Assembly: GCA_027559495.1 (NCBI GenBank)
Contig: JAMXSV010000023.1
Span: 2,066,988 to 2,130,987 of the forward strand
Reading direction: 5' to 3'
DNA length: 64,000 bases
From: Aurifilum marmelostoma
Lineage: Eukaryota > Ascomycota > Sordariomycetes > Diaporthales > Cryphonectriaceae
In this document: in pieces, positions 46,812 through 59,292 of the stretch
Numbering within the stretch: the stretch's first letter is position 1
Layout of the letters: every line of letters starts with the position of its first letter
Translations under genes and position numbers: made by a program
The notes under the pieces: generated by a model
The model's input: only the letters and a program-made list of their open reading frames with translations
Told to the model about the DNA's origin: nothing
Databases searched by the model: none

Positions 46812-48280
46812 ATGGAGTCTTTTATTTTCGCAACTCTAATTCTAATATGCGCCATCTCTCGACTTTGGTCCTCCTTGCGGTCTATCGAGGCAAACAAAGT
46901 TGCCCATGCAAGTACCAGCAACAATGATCGGACGAAATCCATCATTGATGACATTGCGCGGCATACTGATTGTCATGAGACCGCAGAGCTGCTTGTAGAG
47001 TTGATCAAGCAAGATGGTGCTGGGTCATGGCCACCACGGGCGAATTATAACCTCTCCGCATGGCCCGTGGCCCTACAGCCGTACAAGCAAGCCTACTTGG
47101 AAATTGCTCATTTGATCCCACAACTCGATCCTTCTATGGATGATGAGATCAACTCAGTCCGGATCAATCTCTTTCGATCCAAGTTCAGCAATTTGCTAAG
47201 AGGTCGCATCGACCTGACAGGAGTTGTTCGTCTCCTTGATGCGGCAGATGCTGGCCGCTGGGATGTTTTTCCTCGCGATCTATAACGCCTTTTACTGATG
47301 CATTGCATCAAGTCACCACGCCTACCGATAGGCCACGAGTCCAGTAGTGAGAGTAGCTCAGCTCGAGAAATCAGTGGTCTTTCCTGCGGAACTGACTATT
47401 CCATGGAACTCTCTTCAGCGGCACTTCGGCTGTATGTCAGACAGCGGCAATAACACGAGCAACCTGATTCTCAACTTCGATATAGACGGCAATTACGTCT
47501 TGAAAGTCAATACTGGCATGCCTAATCGCATTACATCAGCCGAGGAGGCCTTCGCTCGCATCTTCAACGAAAATGAAGCCCGGGCTGTTCCGATATATCG
47601 CGACATGGTCCTGGCTACGATCAGCTGGGCGCGCCAAGACAAAGCAGCTTGCGCTACATACGTGGCGCGGATCAATACGCAGATGCGCTTTGTTTTGAAC
47701 ACTTACTACGACCGTATGCACGACGGTAAAATAGCCCGAGACGTGTGGTTATCCTACGTGCAGGGCTTCTTCGCCTGGGGTCTTGGTCACGAGGATGATC
47801 AATTCGGGTGGGTCAAATTTGATGGCTTGAGTGGAAACCAGGTTTTGCTCTTCCAAGTATTAGACGCATTTCTTGGTTTGAAGCCGTACTTGTCAGATCT
47901 AGACCAGCGGCGTAATGTACCTGCTCGTCAACGAGCGTTAAGAAAAGCATTCGAGAAACATTCGTTCCGAAATCAGCTATCGGCAGTGCCCAAGAATGAG
48001 TTCGAGGCACAGATTACCCAAGACATGGAAAACATCATTAAGAGACTACAGGTAAGTATGAACACATAATGTGGGCCGAAGGTCATCATAGCCATTGCTG
48101 ATATCCTTACTACAGGTATTTCGCACTACTCACAGAACACGTGTAAAAGCATACTTGTCACAGCCCGCTAAAGAGAGGCTGCCTATGACAGCGGGAAAGT
48201 CTCTTTTGAAGACGGACATCGCTCCTAGTCTGGAGTTCCTTGATAATTTCATGGTTGGAAGGATCAATCAGACAGTATAA
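46812..48280 (+). pseudogene. Indoleamine 2,3-dioxygenase-family pseudogene
   Basis: The frame from 46812 starts with a hydrophobic segment (SFIFATLILICAISRLW). Family blocks follow: PIYRDMVLATISWARQD, then ARDVWLSYVQGFFAWG, KFDGLSGNQVLLFQVLDAFL, and after intron 48052-48115 FRTTHRTRVKAYL, whose His matches the haem-ligand His of human IDO1. Three lesions interrupt it. One extra base in T5 at 47266-47270 shifts the frame inside DVFLAIYNAFY. TGA lies at 47296-47298, after AFY, and TAG at 47329-47331, before ATSPVVRVAQLEK. Without the extra base, exons 46812-48051 and 48116-48280 give 468 codons, normal for the family. Active IDO opens the indole ring of tryptophan to N-formylkynurenine. Confidence 0.82.
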
Positions 48281-51200
48281 AGTGATTCGTATTTGTATAA
48301 GGGCTTCAAGCAGGAACCTGGGTGTCTCCCATACAAAGTCCTCAAGGTTTTTCCAACCTCGAATATGTTTGATTACTTGGGAGAAAGGTCAAATGTATGT
48401 GACTGGCTGTATAAAAATTTGTGCAAATAGTTCCACGTTCTTTTTAGCTAGATATTTGGAAGTCTTGTCGAACGTTTCGGATTCCAGAAGCATAGAGTCC
48501 GGGTTTTGCAAGAAATCAAATTACAGGAACCTATAGTCCATTTCGGTTGTGTGCCTAGAAAGGATTAGAGACTGTAGTGAGTTGATAACCAAATAATTGA
48601 TGTCTCCTGATCAATTTGCAACTCTTCCCATCATGAATTAACTCATTCACGCACATAGGCCGATCGGGCGAAAACTAAGGACTGAGTTATCAGCTTTCCT
48701 TGCGTTAATTAAGTATTCTACGCACTATCACGAAGTAGATTATGCCTAGCATGAATGGTCCCGTAGGCCAAAAGGATAAGAGCCAATGATACCAGGCCTG
48801 GCATACCGCCTCAACTCCTAGACCAGGGTAATAGCTCACAAAGAAAATTTCGGAATGCAGTTCGGTCTTTGGGTGAGCCCCGCTTGTGAAGACCTTCCGG
48901 ATGTCATTTCCGATAGGGCGAACGTCGCGCAGCAATCCAATAAGAAAAGATTGTTAGCAGATATCTACATATGACGGTAAGGCGAAACTTTACGACTATC
49001 CACGCCAGAATGGAGGGAGGGAACGATCTGTCGCCTAAAGAGCGTCTGTGTGATAAAGAAGACCTCTTGTAGGCCCTTCATCGCCTGCACGATGTCCCGC
49101 CGCCTGTACACTGCCATGAGATGTGGGATATTCCAGGGCATATATTCATTGGGGTTGGAACAATGTCAGGCTCTTCGAGGCAAACGCATTATACGGCAGC
49201 CGACTTGCTGGAGATATAATCTCTTTTTGATCTAGACCAAGATTACAGCCATAGTTGCCTGTTACAGCGCCTGTATGAAACCTGATCAAGAAAGAACCGT
49301 GCCTCAGTATTAGAATTCTATCCTTGTCGTGATACAAATGGGCCATTATGAATGTGCAGAATTTATGCAGCCAATAAAATCCAAAGCTCCTTGTCTTGTC
49401 TCCCTGTACACACCTAAGACTCTAGTCGAAGTAGGGGCCCCTAGCGGAGTCTTCTTTTATTTTGCAAGATCTGTGCATATGCGCTTTTCATTGATTTTCA
49501 ACTCTGTAAAGAATGATCTGACCTCTAGTACACGTATATCGCTACGTGGTACCAGGCACCGTGCGCGTGCGGGGGCGAGGGATGTCTCGACTGGGCCAGG
49601 ACAACCGGCGTGAGTCCTCCTCTTCGGAATGGGCGAAAGCTTCGCTAGATGCGGGTATTTGCATGTAAACGTATAGGCACTTAGATAGCAGCACATCGAG
49701 CCTCGTACGGGGGTTCTTACGGTATAAAATAGACAAACAATCTTCAGCGCAGTCACCTGGTAATTCATTGAAGTGCGATGCGTCGATGGTCATTTATGAC
49801 CACGATACCCCGTACTGGCGCCTTCTTCGTCCCGAGGAACATTCCGCAGCCAGATTGGCTCGTCCTCGTGTATCTCGATACCGCCGATGGAGAAGGGGAA
49901 GCAGCTCTTGTGGATACCCGACGTGGCCCTCTATACTGCGTTCTAGTTGGAGCGATCCTGCCATATGGTGACCCGCAATCTTGGGGCCGTTCCGTGGATA
50001 GTGGAAAGGTTGTGCCAGAGTCAAAACTTAAAGCTGGAATGCTAATAACATGATTGATTATCAGTAGATACGTTACCAGACTTATTAATGGTCATGACTG
50101 GGATTTTACTTTATCTTCAACGAGTTAGATCCTGGATTTGCGCATAGCCGTGCCGTCTGTTGTGTTACCTGCTGTGCGGATCTGATTATGGACACCATAT
50201 TTCAAATATTGAATCGCTAAGTTGAGGTATCTCCATCTTCGAAATAACCTGTCATCCAGCTCGCTGTTCTAGATTTGGTGTCCTTGGGTTGCATTTTGTC
50301 ATACGCAGTAAGTTTGACCTATAGCCTAATGCGAGCATCATATATGTAGAATGAAAGCAGGATGAACCCGCGAAGGGACCTGGAATCAAGTATAATCAAA
50401 AGACTGTTGAACTCCATTCGTAAACGGAGATCAGCACAGCAACATTTGGTAGCCGCTGCAGCGAATTTGTAGCGTAGCGAAGCTCGGGTTGCTATGAGAG
50501 GGAGTCCAGTCAGCTCCGAGCGATAGAGAGTAGATAGGGAAGTGGATGATGAACGCGGGCCGATCAGTGTGAAGTCTGACCAGGAGCTTGTGTATGGTAA
50601 GATATACAGCGTCGACCCAAGTAGTATACACCGATTTCACCTTTGGGCATCCGAGAAGCAAATCTACTCCACACATAAGGCAGGAACAAATCAAAGTCTG
50701 CATATATGTTGAGCGCGGTGGTGGCATCCATGTGAACGCTCACGTGGCTAGGAGATTCGCAGAATTATTATGCAAGGTGTAGCGTTGCGGCTACAAAGAC
50801 TAGGGCTCTCCATAGTGTTGAGCGTTAGAAACATAATATTCAGTGCCATTAGCACGGAGAACTAGAAAACACGTTCCACCAAACCAATACTGGGCAATCT
50901 CACATAAAATGGCAAGTGAGGCTGCTGCCTCCCATTTAGGATTCATTGCGACTACTAACTATTGGGTGTCTTGGTAGAATTATGCAGTGCCATGCCAAAT
51001 GCGTGGTTGCATTTCGCGCGTACGGACGAGCCATATTCGAGGTAGAATCATCGTCACAAGACGATATGGTAGAGAACCTGATATTCTGCGTCACTGAACG
51101 AACAACACTGAATACAATACTGAATGATTTTAACGTGTCTGTATCCTCTAAATAAACATGATACATTTGATAGACCAGCGGAATTTGAACAAGTTACGGC

Positions 51201-51371
51201 GATGAGAACATGATCATTCTGGAGCTAATGAGATCTCGTTAATGGGTGTAAGTTGTACCATCGACAAATATGCCACGACGGCGTGCCCAGGGTCGAGGTG
51301 TCCATTGTGAAGTTCATGCGTCAGACGCCACAACTGCTCAGATACAGAAGTCGTCAGAAGAGCCAACTGTT
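48281..51371. other. 3.1-kb gene-poor stretch
   Basis: AT-rich with many stops. A minus-strand piece at about 48840-48960 reads NLFLLDCCATFALSEMTSG, faintly like the Cys strand of caspase-like peptidases, but nothing around supports it. A plus-strand frame at 49778-50053 (VPRNIPQPDWLVLVYLDTAD) is unassigned. No gene supported. Confidence 0.4.
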
Positions 51372-53074
51372 TCAGCTACCGGTATATGTTGCGCACACAT
51401 CCTCGATAGGGCCCTTTGGCGTGGCATAATGTGTGACCTGCACCCCGTTGAGCTCTCCACCAAGAACCTCGACGATTCCCGAGCTATACTTGGGCCAGCC
51501 AGCGTTTGCAAGACCATTTTCGGGGTCTTCGGCGAATTCTAGCCATAAGTCCTGCATAGCCTCGCTCGTCTCTTTCTGGAAGGGTGTCCCCGCGCCACCG
51601 ATATCCGCGTAAGATCCAAAGATCATCGGAAGCTCGCTGGAGTGATAAGCGCCCATGAAAGGCAGCGGTGATAGGTTGCTAAAGTTGCCTGAGTACTCAA
51701 AGCGGTACGAGGTGAGGCCGAGGCTTTCACGGATCTGAGCTTCAGCGACTACTTCGCACCGCACGTTTAAAGTTGATTCAAGCTCGTCCTCTGGGGTGGG
51801 GCCTACAATATGTGGCGGGCCCGATTGAAGAGCCGCAAGGGACGCGCCATCAGCCTGTATCACATCAGCCTTACGGGCGTGTGTTTTTTTTTTTTCATTT
51901 TTTTTTTTTCATTATTCTAGCAGGACGAGGTTCGCAACTTACTAGATTGTGTCCCAAGATCTTCGGCAGCTTCGCGTAGTGTCCAGAAATGTATGCCGCT
52001 GTGTAGTTGGCGAATGTGTTGACATCATCACTGTAAGACTGGAAGACCAGAGCCGGCTCGTTACCAGAGTCGGTCCAGTACTGAATGAAAGATTCAACGT
52101 CGGCCTGAGGATATGTACTCATACACTCCACCTGGGCGATGGCGTTGCCGGAGCAACCCAGCTGGTTCGCAAGGAATGTGAAGTTAGAGTGACTGGTATC
52201 CGTGTACGCAGTGTGCACACCCTGGCCCTCTACGGCTCCAGAATCCTGAATAAACCCTGTGACTATCGGGTCATCGGGCCAGCCAATGCTGAGGGCGCCA
52301 GCCAGCGCAGCGCCGGCGGATTGGCCCCAAAGTACCATCCGTGAAGGGTCGCCGCCAAAGGCCGCGATATTCTTCCGGATCCACTCGAGGGCTGCCCGGG
52401 CACCGAAAATGTAAAGACCCGCATTCTCTGTAGGCGTATTCGGTTGACCGAAAAAGTTGAGTCTGTACTGCAAAGAGACGACAATGTGGGATTGCGTGCG
52501 TTGGACCCATTGTTGCGGGTTTTGGTAAGGCACCGATGAACCACCTGTGGTCTGTCCACCGCCATAAACCCAGATTATCACGGGGACCTTCTTCTCCTTG
52601 GGATGCAGAGGGGCCCAGACGCTGACACTTAGACAGTCGTCCCCATTAACGCCTTGTATGAAGTATTCGCGCCTGATCTTAGTATAGACGGACGGAGCAG
52701 TAGCTTCATACTGAGGGCAATTGGGACCAAATCCGTCTGCATGGATAATCTGCTGCGCGGCGGACTCGGGAAGCGGCTGTGCCTTCTTGAAGCGGTTTTC
52801 GCCAAAGATTGGTAGAGCATAAGGCATGCCAAGAAAGTGCCGTGTCAAAGATGCGCTCTCGTTGATTGCTCCATAAACTAAAGAGGATTAATCAGTTCCA
52901 TGGATGTATTTTGTGGCACACTTTGATACTTGAATATTATATACCGATTCCGCTGGAAGTGTTGACGATAAGTGGGGCTTCAGAAGCCCGGGAGTGCAAG
53001 AGCAATGGCCCTGCATTAGCAAGTAAGGGGCTAAACGCGAAGGAAGATATCACAGCTTTCAGCAGCCCGGGCAT
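51372..53074 (-). CDS. Secreted type-B carboxylesterase/lipase
   Basis: Exons 53074-52945, 52877-51943 and 51854-51372 join in phase to 515 residues. A signal peptide opens the protein (LLKAVISSFAFSPLLANAGP). Family blocks: LGMPYALP, GDDCLSVSVWAP, VIIWVYGGG (oxyanion hole), nucleophile WGQSAGAALAG, and catalytic His in MGAYHSSELPMIFG. Fungal type-B esterases hydrolyse varied esters extracellularly. The second intron (51942-51855) contains two T runs of about 12 on the plus strand, hence A runs in the pre-mRNA. No stop or shift found, unlike its neighbours. Confidence 0.9.
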
Positions 53075-53466
53075 CGTGTAAGCCAGCCTAATAAGGAATG
53101 GGTTAAGGAGATTGTGCTCGATAGCCTGATTTTCCAACTAAAAGACGAAGAATTAGGCGACTGAATGCAGCTCTCCTGAGCAGCACAAAGGGAAATATCA
53201 GGAAACATGTAGACATTTATATAGTTAGACCTTATGCCCTGTCGATTGCTTTAGGGCCGGCCCCCCTGCTCGTTTCCTCTAGGCTCACCTATATCCCCTC
53301 CAGAAAGGAAAAACAAATAGAAAGAAAACAAAGCTACTCCACACATAACAAACTAACTTGTTCAGGTAGGTAAAGAGAGAGGATCGAGATTCATGCCTTC
53401 TATAGTGCAATGTAATCACTTTATACGTTTATTGACTTCTCTTTATTTCAATTAGTAGCTAACTAA

Positions 53467-53482
53467 CCCCCCCCCCCCCCCC
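53467..53482. repeat. C16 homopolymer
   Basis: Sixteen C in a row in otherwise AT-rich intergenic sequence. Such runs are prone to length error in assemblies. Confidence 0.8.
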
Positions 53483-55587
53483 ACCTCTTGTTTCCCCGCG
53501 TCGAGCGGTGCGTGTTATACCCACCTTTCCCTAGAATATCCCCAGCTGTATATTAAAATCGCCGCTCGAGAGCAAGACTTGTTTTCACACCGTTCCTTGC
53601 CAAGTGTTAACGCGATGTAGATCTATCGCATCTATCGCATTCCCCGCTCCCCACGAAATCAATTATTTCCCATAATTAAGTGGCCCGAGAGCTCGTGTGC
53701 CATTAGTGCTACTTGATATACAGCGATTACAACCATAAACTGCTGAGCTCTAAGAGATAACGTCTACATATACTTCATCGAATCAGCCATACATTGTCGT
53801 TCTTGACATGCTTCGGTCTGCTGCAAACACCGTAAGCATTGCTTTGATATGGTGTGCTGAGCTGACACTCAAGGCGGCGTGTGATGTCTACTCAGAGGCC
53901 GAGAAGGGCAGAGGACCTACTGACCTTCCCCTCCCGCACGGTTGGTATTAGCACCCCAGGTCACCGAGGGATGTCCTCTTCTGCGGGGTTCAGTTATACT
54001 ACCTCTTTGTTTGACCGAACTCTTGCCGCAGCTTAGTCGGAGCTGCGACGTGCTCGGCTCGGCTTCCTAGGGCAGGGAATGCAGCAGAATCATTATTTCG
54101 CCGCTCGCTCGCTATGTGGGGCTTCACAATCGAGCGTTAGCGAAGAATCTAGGTTTCCAAGGTACTGAAGCTGTTCTGGGCCTTTTTAGAAAAACCGCCT
54201 GCTGTCCTTCCCAATCACTCCGATGAAGAGCCAGATAGCTTGGAATATTGGAAAGTCTGCTGTGGAAGGCATGAGATGGTGTGTGGCTTCAGAACTTCTA
54301 TCATCGCCTTATAAGCAATATTCGCAGCCAGATCGCCTTGCTAGAATGTCGATGCATTGTTTCAAGAACCCTATAAGTCAGTCGATTGAGTGGGCAAGCG
54401 ATGCATTATCAACGTGATGTCGGGTATGGATCCTAGATAAAATTATCAACTAGTGGATGGCAATCGCAAAGAGGCTGCGGCGCGTGGCCATCAGATCAGG
54501 TGTCCCACATTCCCGATTTTGAATACATTCACACCGGTGGTTCTAAGTCAAGCCCATGAGAGTCTAGGCTAGATTCTTGGAAGGAATATCTACCATTCAT
54601 TACCCTGGCCCGCATGGATTTCTTTTTTATACAGTGCGTTTAGAATCATTCTCGATTTACTCGATTGGGTGCCTAGACAACGGAAAAGACAAAGAAGTCT
54701 CGGCAAGCAAAAGTGAACAGGCGAATCTCGGCTACCGTGATGCAATCTGGATATGTTTAAAGCCTTAGTAAATCAAGAGAGAAACACGTAGCATGTCGGC
54801 TATATTACGCCTTCAGTTAGCCTCTGCTAGTATTTCGTCAGATGAAACGTTACTTTAACATGATGGAGATCATTTAGTATTAGGACTTGGGTTTGGCTTA
54901 TTGTATGCTAGCATTTCCGAGCAGATACAACATGAGAAAGCAGTGACAAAGTGATACTCATTCCTGGTATTATCTGCGTGTCTGATCAAGGACATTTGAC
55001 TGTTTGGACAAAACTGAACACTGCGTCAGTGTTCGAATGATCTCAAGAAAACCACTTAGCCAGTTCTCTTCGAAAATAGGTCGTCATCTAATGCCACGAG
55101 ATAGGAGCTCTGATTGGCCCAGTAGGCGTGGTTGGATCCGCTGTATATATGATCGGAGCCCAAATGTATGTAAGACAGCATAGATCTTGTCTCTCTCTTC
55201 TTTACTTTTCAGAAAATAAATCAAATACACATGAATTTGGCCTCACTAACCTTCGCCCTGGTGTGTCATCTAATGACCACAGTAGGTGGTTAGTCTGAAG
55301 CATGCACACCCCGAGCCATGCCTTGCAGCCGAGGGAATTTCACTTCCGAATCTGCTGAGACATGTGTACATTGCAGAGCTATTATAGTTCTGAAAGTCAT
55401 TCATGTGGAAGACAAGCGTGTTCGCCTTATACAAAGAAATTATAATTGGCATACTGTCGTCTGCATCCAATGAATGCCCTTGGAAGAGTGACAAACTTGA
55501 TGCTTGCTGCTTGGAGATAACCACCTTGACTCCCTGTTGACTCCATTGTCTCTTCATGCCTCCATATGATTGCTGCCAGTCAGCAGG

Positions 55588-55652
55588 TTCTTTTCTTTTT
55601 TTCTTTCCTTCCTTCCTTTCTTTTTTTTCTTTTTCGTTTCCTTTTTCTCCCA
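55588..55652. repeat. Polypyrimidine tract
   Basis: About 65 bases almost entirely C and T, with TTCC-type repeats (CCTTCCTTCCTTTC). Could adopt triplex structure; otherwise simple sequence. Confidence 0.7.
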
Positions 55653-56739
55653 GGGTAGTCTCAAAGTGAATGGATTTTGCGCATGAATCACTTTCTACCC
55701 ATTCACTATGCTATTCACCAAAATTCAAGACACAGGAAGTAGAATGAAAAGGGTATCATGTCTGCATTGTTTCAATAATTCACACTAGATAGTTTAACAA
55801 AGCACGAGAGTCACTCAACCAATTCTTGCCTTAGCAGCCAGGAAGGTAAATATGCCCGTGAATAAAAATTGTACAACTCAACTCTATAGCTATATCGGCA
55901 TAAATTTATTCCTTGCGAAGTTGAAACACATCAGCAATACTCCACCACAATATCAAGCCCTAAATAGTAAAGCTCCTCCTCTGTAGATGCTGTTGACTAG
56001 CCCTTCCTCCTCCTCCCTTCCTTCCAAGGGGAAAAAGGCGATCATCCGGCAGACATGGTTTTATTTGCCATCTATGTTATTCTAAAGGATCTGATAATGT
56101 CATATAAGCTCATGCGTGCTCCAAACAACAATGGTTTTGCTGAAACGGGCTCGTGGGGACACCATAGTGTGTCTGCGGATCGGTTCCTTGGCAACATCGT
56201 ATAATAATTGAGGGCAATCAATACCATACCTTGCAAACACAGGCTGATGTTTGCCGCTTCCAATAGTCAAGTGATACGAGATGGTTCAAGCATCTCAATG
56301 CCTCTGATTTCCCAAGACAATCTTTTTGTCATAAATATCACTAATGCTGGCGGGTTCATTATAGGCTGAGATCCTTTTTTGGGGATACGTCCATGCCGAA
56401 TGGGTTTTGGGCCGGTTCTATACTCCGGACTGCCGTGGAGAGCAACACGACTTGATACAAGCCAACATAAACATCAAACGGGACGGACCATGCCAATGGG
56501 AATGAATGTTTTGTTAATCGAATTCATTAATCAAATAATCCCGTTCCGAATCACCCAAAAGCGCAGCAGCTACACAAATTAGGTTCGACATACTTAGAGT
56601 GTCGCAAGTTAGTTGCGTCGGTTGCACCATGTCAGATCGAATTATATAGCTTGCCCACTCGGCATACTTAAACATAGAGCTGGCAGAAATACATGAAAGG
56701 TAATCAGCGGCGTCTATTTCTCGGTGTAACTCATCTGGA

Positions 56740-57793
56740 TTCCGTAGCAGTGGGATCCATGGACAGCAGGATCTGTATCTCCGGGTTCGTTCCCACCCAG
56801 CTACCAGGCTCGAAGCGTACAACACTGACCTTCCAAAGCAATGCAGGCGCACCGCCTTCGGCTTCTGACCTCCTCAAATGTTACATGCTCAACACGTCCG
56901 ACCTCCCCCTGGTGCGTGACATAGATACTGCTGAAGTGAGAAGACTTCGCGGACCGAATTCCGGGACAATCAGCGGCATGGTCCCAGGCGGAGGGCTTCT
57001 CTTCAACTCCCGCCGAGCTGGCCAGACCCCATGGCGTATCAACAGTACACCGTCGACTGCCGGCCTTCAGATGTAAAGCCGCACAGCCGTCATGTCCAGT
57101 CGTATCTTTGTCACGATTCTGGTATACCTGTTCATCGATATTATGACCTCGTTGCCACCACCTGATGCCGCCATGATGTGGGCCGACAGTAGCATTTCCT
57201 GGCCAATGAGTTGAGTTTCGTAGACAATATCTTCCGCATCGTGATAACTATTTAATGCTGGGCTATCACTATGATTCTTATTCTAATATGAGTAACATGG
57301 CCGCGATCATTGTGGTGCTGTGAGGTCTCGGAGGGTCTGTTGATGGCCTACCGGTCTTTGGTCCTTTCTTAGCAGCGTACAACGTCCGCGCTTTTAAGGG
57401 TAAGTTGATATGGATTTTGCATAGTAATTGAACATATGGCAAACGATGGTGGTTTTGCACATCCTAAACCTTTTTCATGAAAAGTAAATCAGTATCAGTC
57501 GGCATCAGTTGTTCAAAGCATTCCTGACGGGGTACGCAGACTCAATCGTCGACATGACCCTGCCCTTGTTAACAAGTCACTCAGCAGCATCTCGATATAC
57601 GCTTCTGGCGCTTGCTTTTCTCGTCTCCAGTCTAATACACTGGCGCGCCGACCAGCCTCTGGATGTGCCAGAGGCTGAAAACGGGGCGCTGGCCTTCTTT
57701 CTTCTACACGCTGCTATTATCATACTGCAGGATTCCTTTGGGCCAGTTATTGTCACGTTGCTGTCTAGACGTATATATCATCTTATGAGGTAA
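56740..57793 (+). pseudogene. Wax-synthase-like acyltransferase (MBOAT_2) pseudogene
   Basis: Several plus-strand frames carry family blocks in order. GGGLLFNSRRAGQTPW lies at about 56990-57035. ILVYLFIDIMTSLPPPDAA lies at about 57117-57175. MAAIIVVL, a TGA, then GLGGSVDGLPVFGPFLAAYN lies at about 57297-57385. HQLFKAFLTGYADSIVDM and RYTLLALAFLVSSLIHW lie in the last open frame (57509-57793). The P-P-P-D and W/R-H-Q-L-F blocks with the buried His (LIHW) are typical of fungal wax-synthase-domain acyltransferases, membrane enzymes that acylate alcohols, often in secondary metabolism. Multiple stops and frame changes mean no intact gene. An intron may lie at about 57400-57490. Confidence 0.65.
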
Positions 57794-59292
57794 TTATCTC
57801 TCGGTTTTGTCTTTCTCAGCCTGGACCACTCAGACCTAGATGTACCTGGCACGAGGCTTAAGTTTAACGCAGCTGCTGTACCCTTTGCAAATGTTCTGCT
57901 AGCAATAGAAGGATCAATACTCATTCCAAAGGGATAAGGACACCTACTTCATTGCAACTAGAAGGATTACGGTCCAGTTCCTTCCTTCTGTTTAACTAGC
58001 CTAGCTATCAGACTTGTCACGTATGTAAGGGGGTCTGTGTGACTCTCTGCGGCCCAAATAAGTTCTGATATGTCACCTCCAGTCCGCCTACATTTCAATT
58101 ACCATGTCTATCATAGAGTTCCGATCCGAAATATATAAGCATGTGCACGAAAGCCAAGTTGATCCCAAGCTTTGCTGTCCTCATACCAGCTATTACTGCC
58201 CTTGGGTCAGAACAAATCGGAACCACCGGATGGGAATGCATAGAGGACTATACGAATATCTCCCGAACCCCAGCTTAGGAGTTTGCGCGGATCAGGTCCC
58301 TGAGAGTTGACCCTGCGATGTACAGTGTGGAGTTAGTTTGAGAATCCGGGGTTCTAGATGCAACTGGTGTCTCATACGGACGTCTTCAGGAAGGCAAGCA
58401 TCTTGAGTAGCATTGGGTGTGACATCAGCGGAGGTGCTGCCACAAATGTCGATGCCGTTCGTATAATGATTTAGCCAAAGATCCTTCCGGTAGATGTAAT
58501 ACGAACAGAGTTCTGCGAGGATTGATATAAAATGGAAAACTTAGCCTCCTACTTCGGAATTTATAGGGTCGCGAGCATGCTGTCGGATGATAGCAATGTG
58601 GCTTTGCTGCAGTCATGAATATGAGCGTGTCAACATCTTCTCTGTACTTTAAATGATAGTCGAGCGAGGCTGGTAGGAACGTAGACAGCACTGCTATGGA
58701 AAAGCCTATTATAGTTCCGCTCGATGAAAGAGTAGTAAAAATGGCTTTCCAGGTCCTCGGGGTGGAATTACTTAAGCATCAACCAATTTCTGCATGATAG
58801 CGATGCGTATCCTAAGTTGAAAGATGTGTCAATCATGTCAAAGGCACGTTTGTGGAAACAACAAACCAGGGGACAGACTTGAAACAAGGAGAGAAGACAC
58901 CAACTAGACCGGATTGATATATATCTGGGTTTTGGTTTAAATATTTCGAAGAAAAAAAGGAAACAAAAGACCATAGGATGAAAGGAACACAACGACGGGT
59001 TTTACTATGCATGAAGTAGCCATTATTTTCGGGACAAAGCCTAAGAAAATGATTCGGAGACTCATGTCAGACGAGAACATGTGTATATGGTTCGTTGTGC
59101 TATAGTTCAAGCCGAGCTGTGTCTATGAGGGAGAGACAGAGAGACAGAGTGAAAGGTGGAAAAGGGGGGGGGGGACTAAACGTAGTTCGTCTTCAAACTT
59201 CTCTAACATACTATTGTCCCAGTCTTATATTAAACTTAGAGCTCTGTCAACTCTACCGTATGATCCAATAGAAACATGATTACCAGCAAAGT
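57794..59292. other. Intergenic, 1.5 kb
   Basis: Downstream of the acyltransferase relic and of the zinc-finger gene (-). G11 run at 59164-59174 preceded by a GA-rich stretch (AGGGAGAGACAGAGAGACAG). No gene supported. Confidence 0.45.

Larger units (their letters stand above)
53075..56692. other. 3.6-kb gene-poor stretch with homopolymer and pyrimidine tracts
   Basis: No gene supported. Contains C16 at 53467-53482 and a pyrimidine-only or nearly so tract at about 55588-55652. Short frames (54223-54417, 54577-54768, 55270-55557) have no motif. A direct repeat of ATCTATCGC lies at about 53621-53640. Confidence 0.45.

Noticed and set aside
48840..48960. Minus-strand LFLLDCC string resembling a caspase-like peptidase strand
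   Set aside because: Only about ten matching residues, no His motif or continuing frame.
49778..50053. 91-codon plus-strand frame
   Set aside because: No family recognised, no exon partners; isolated in an AT-rich desert.
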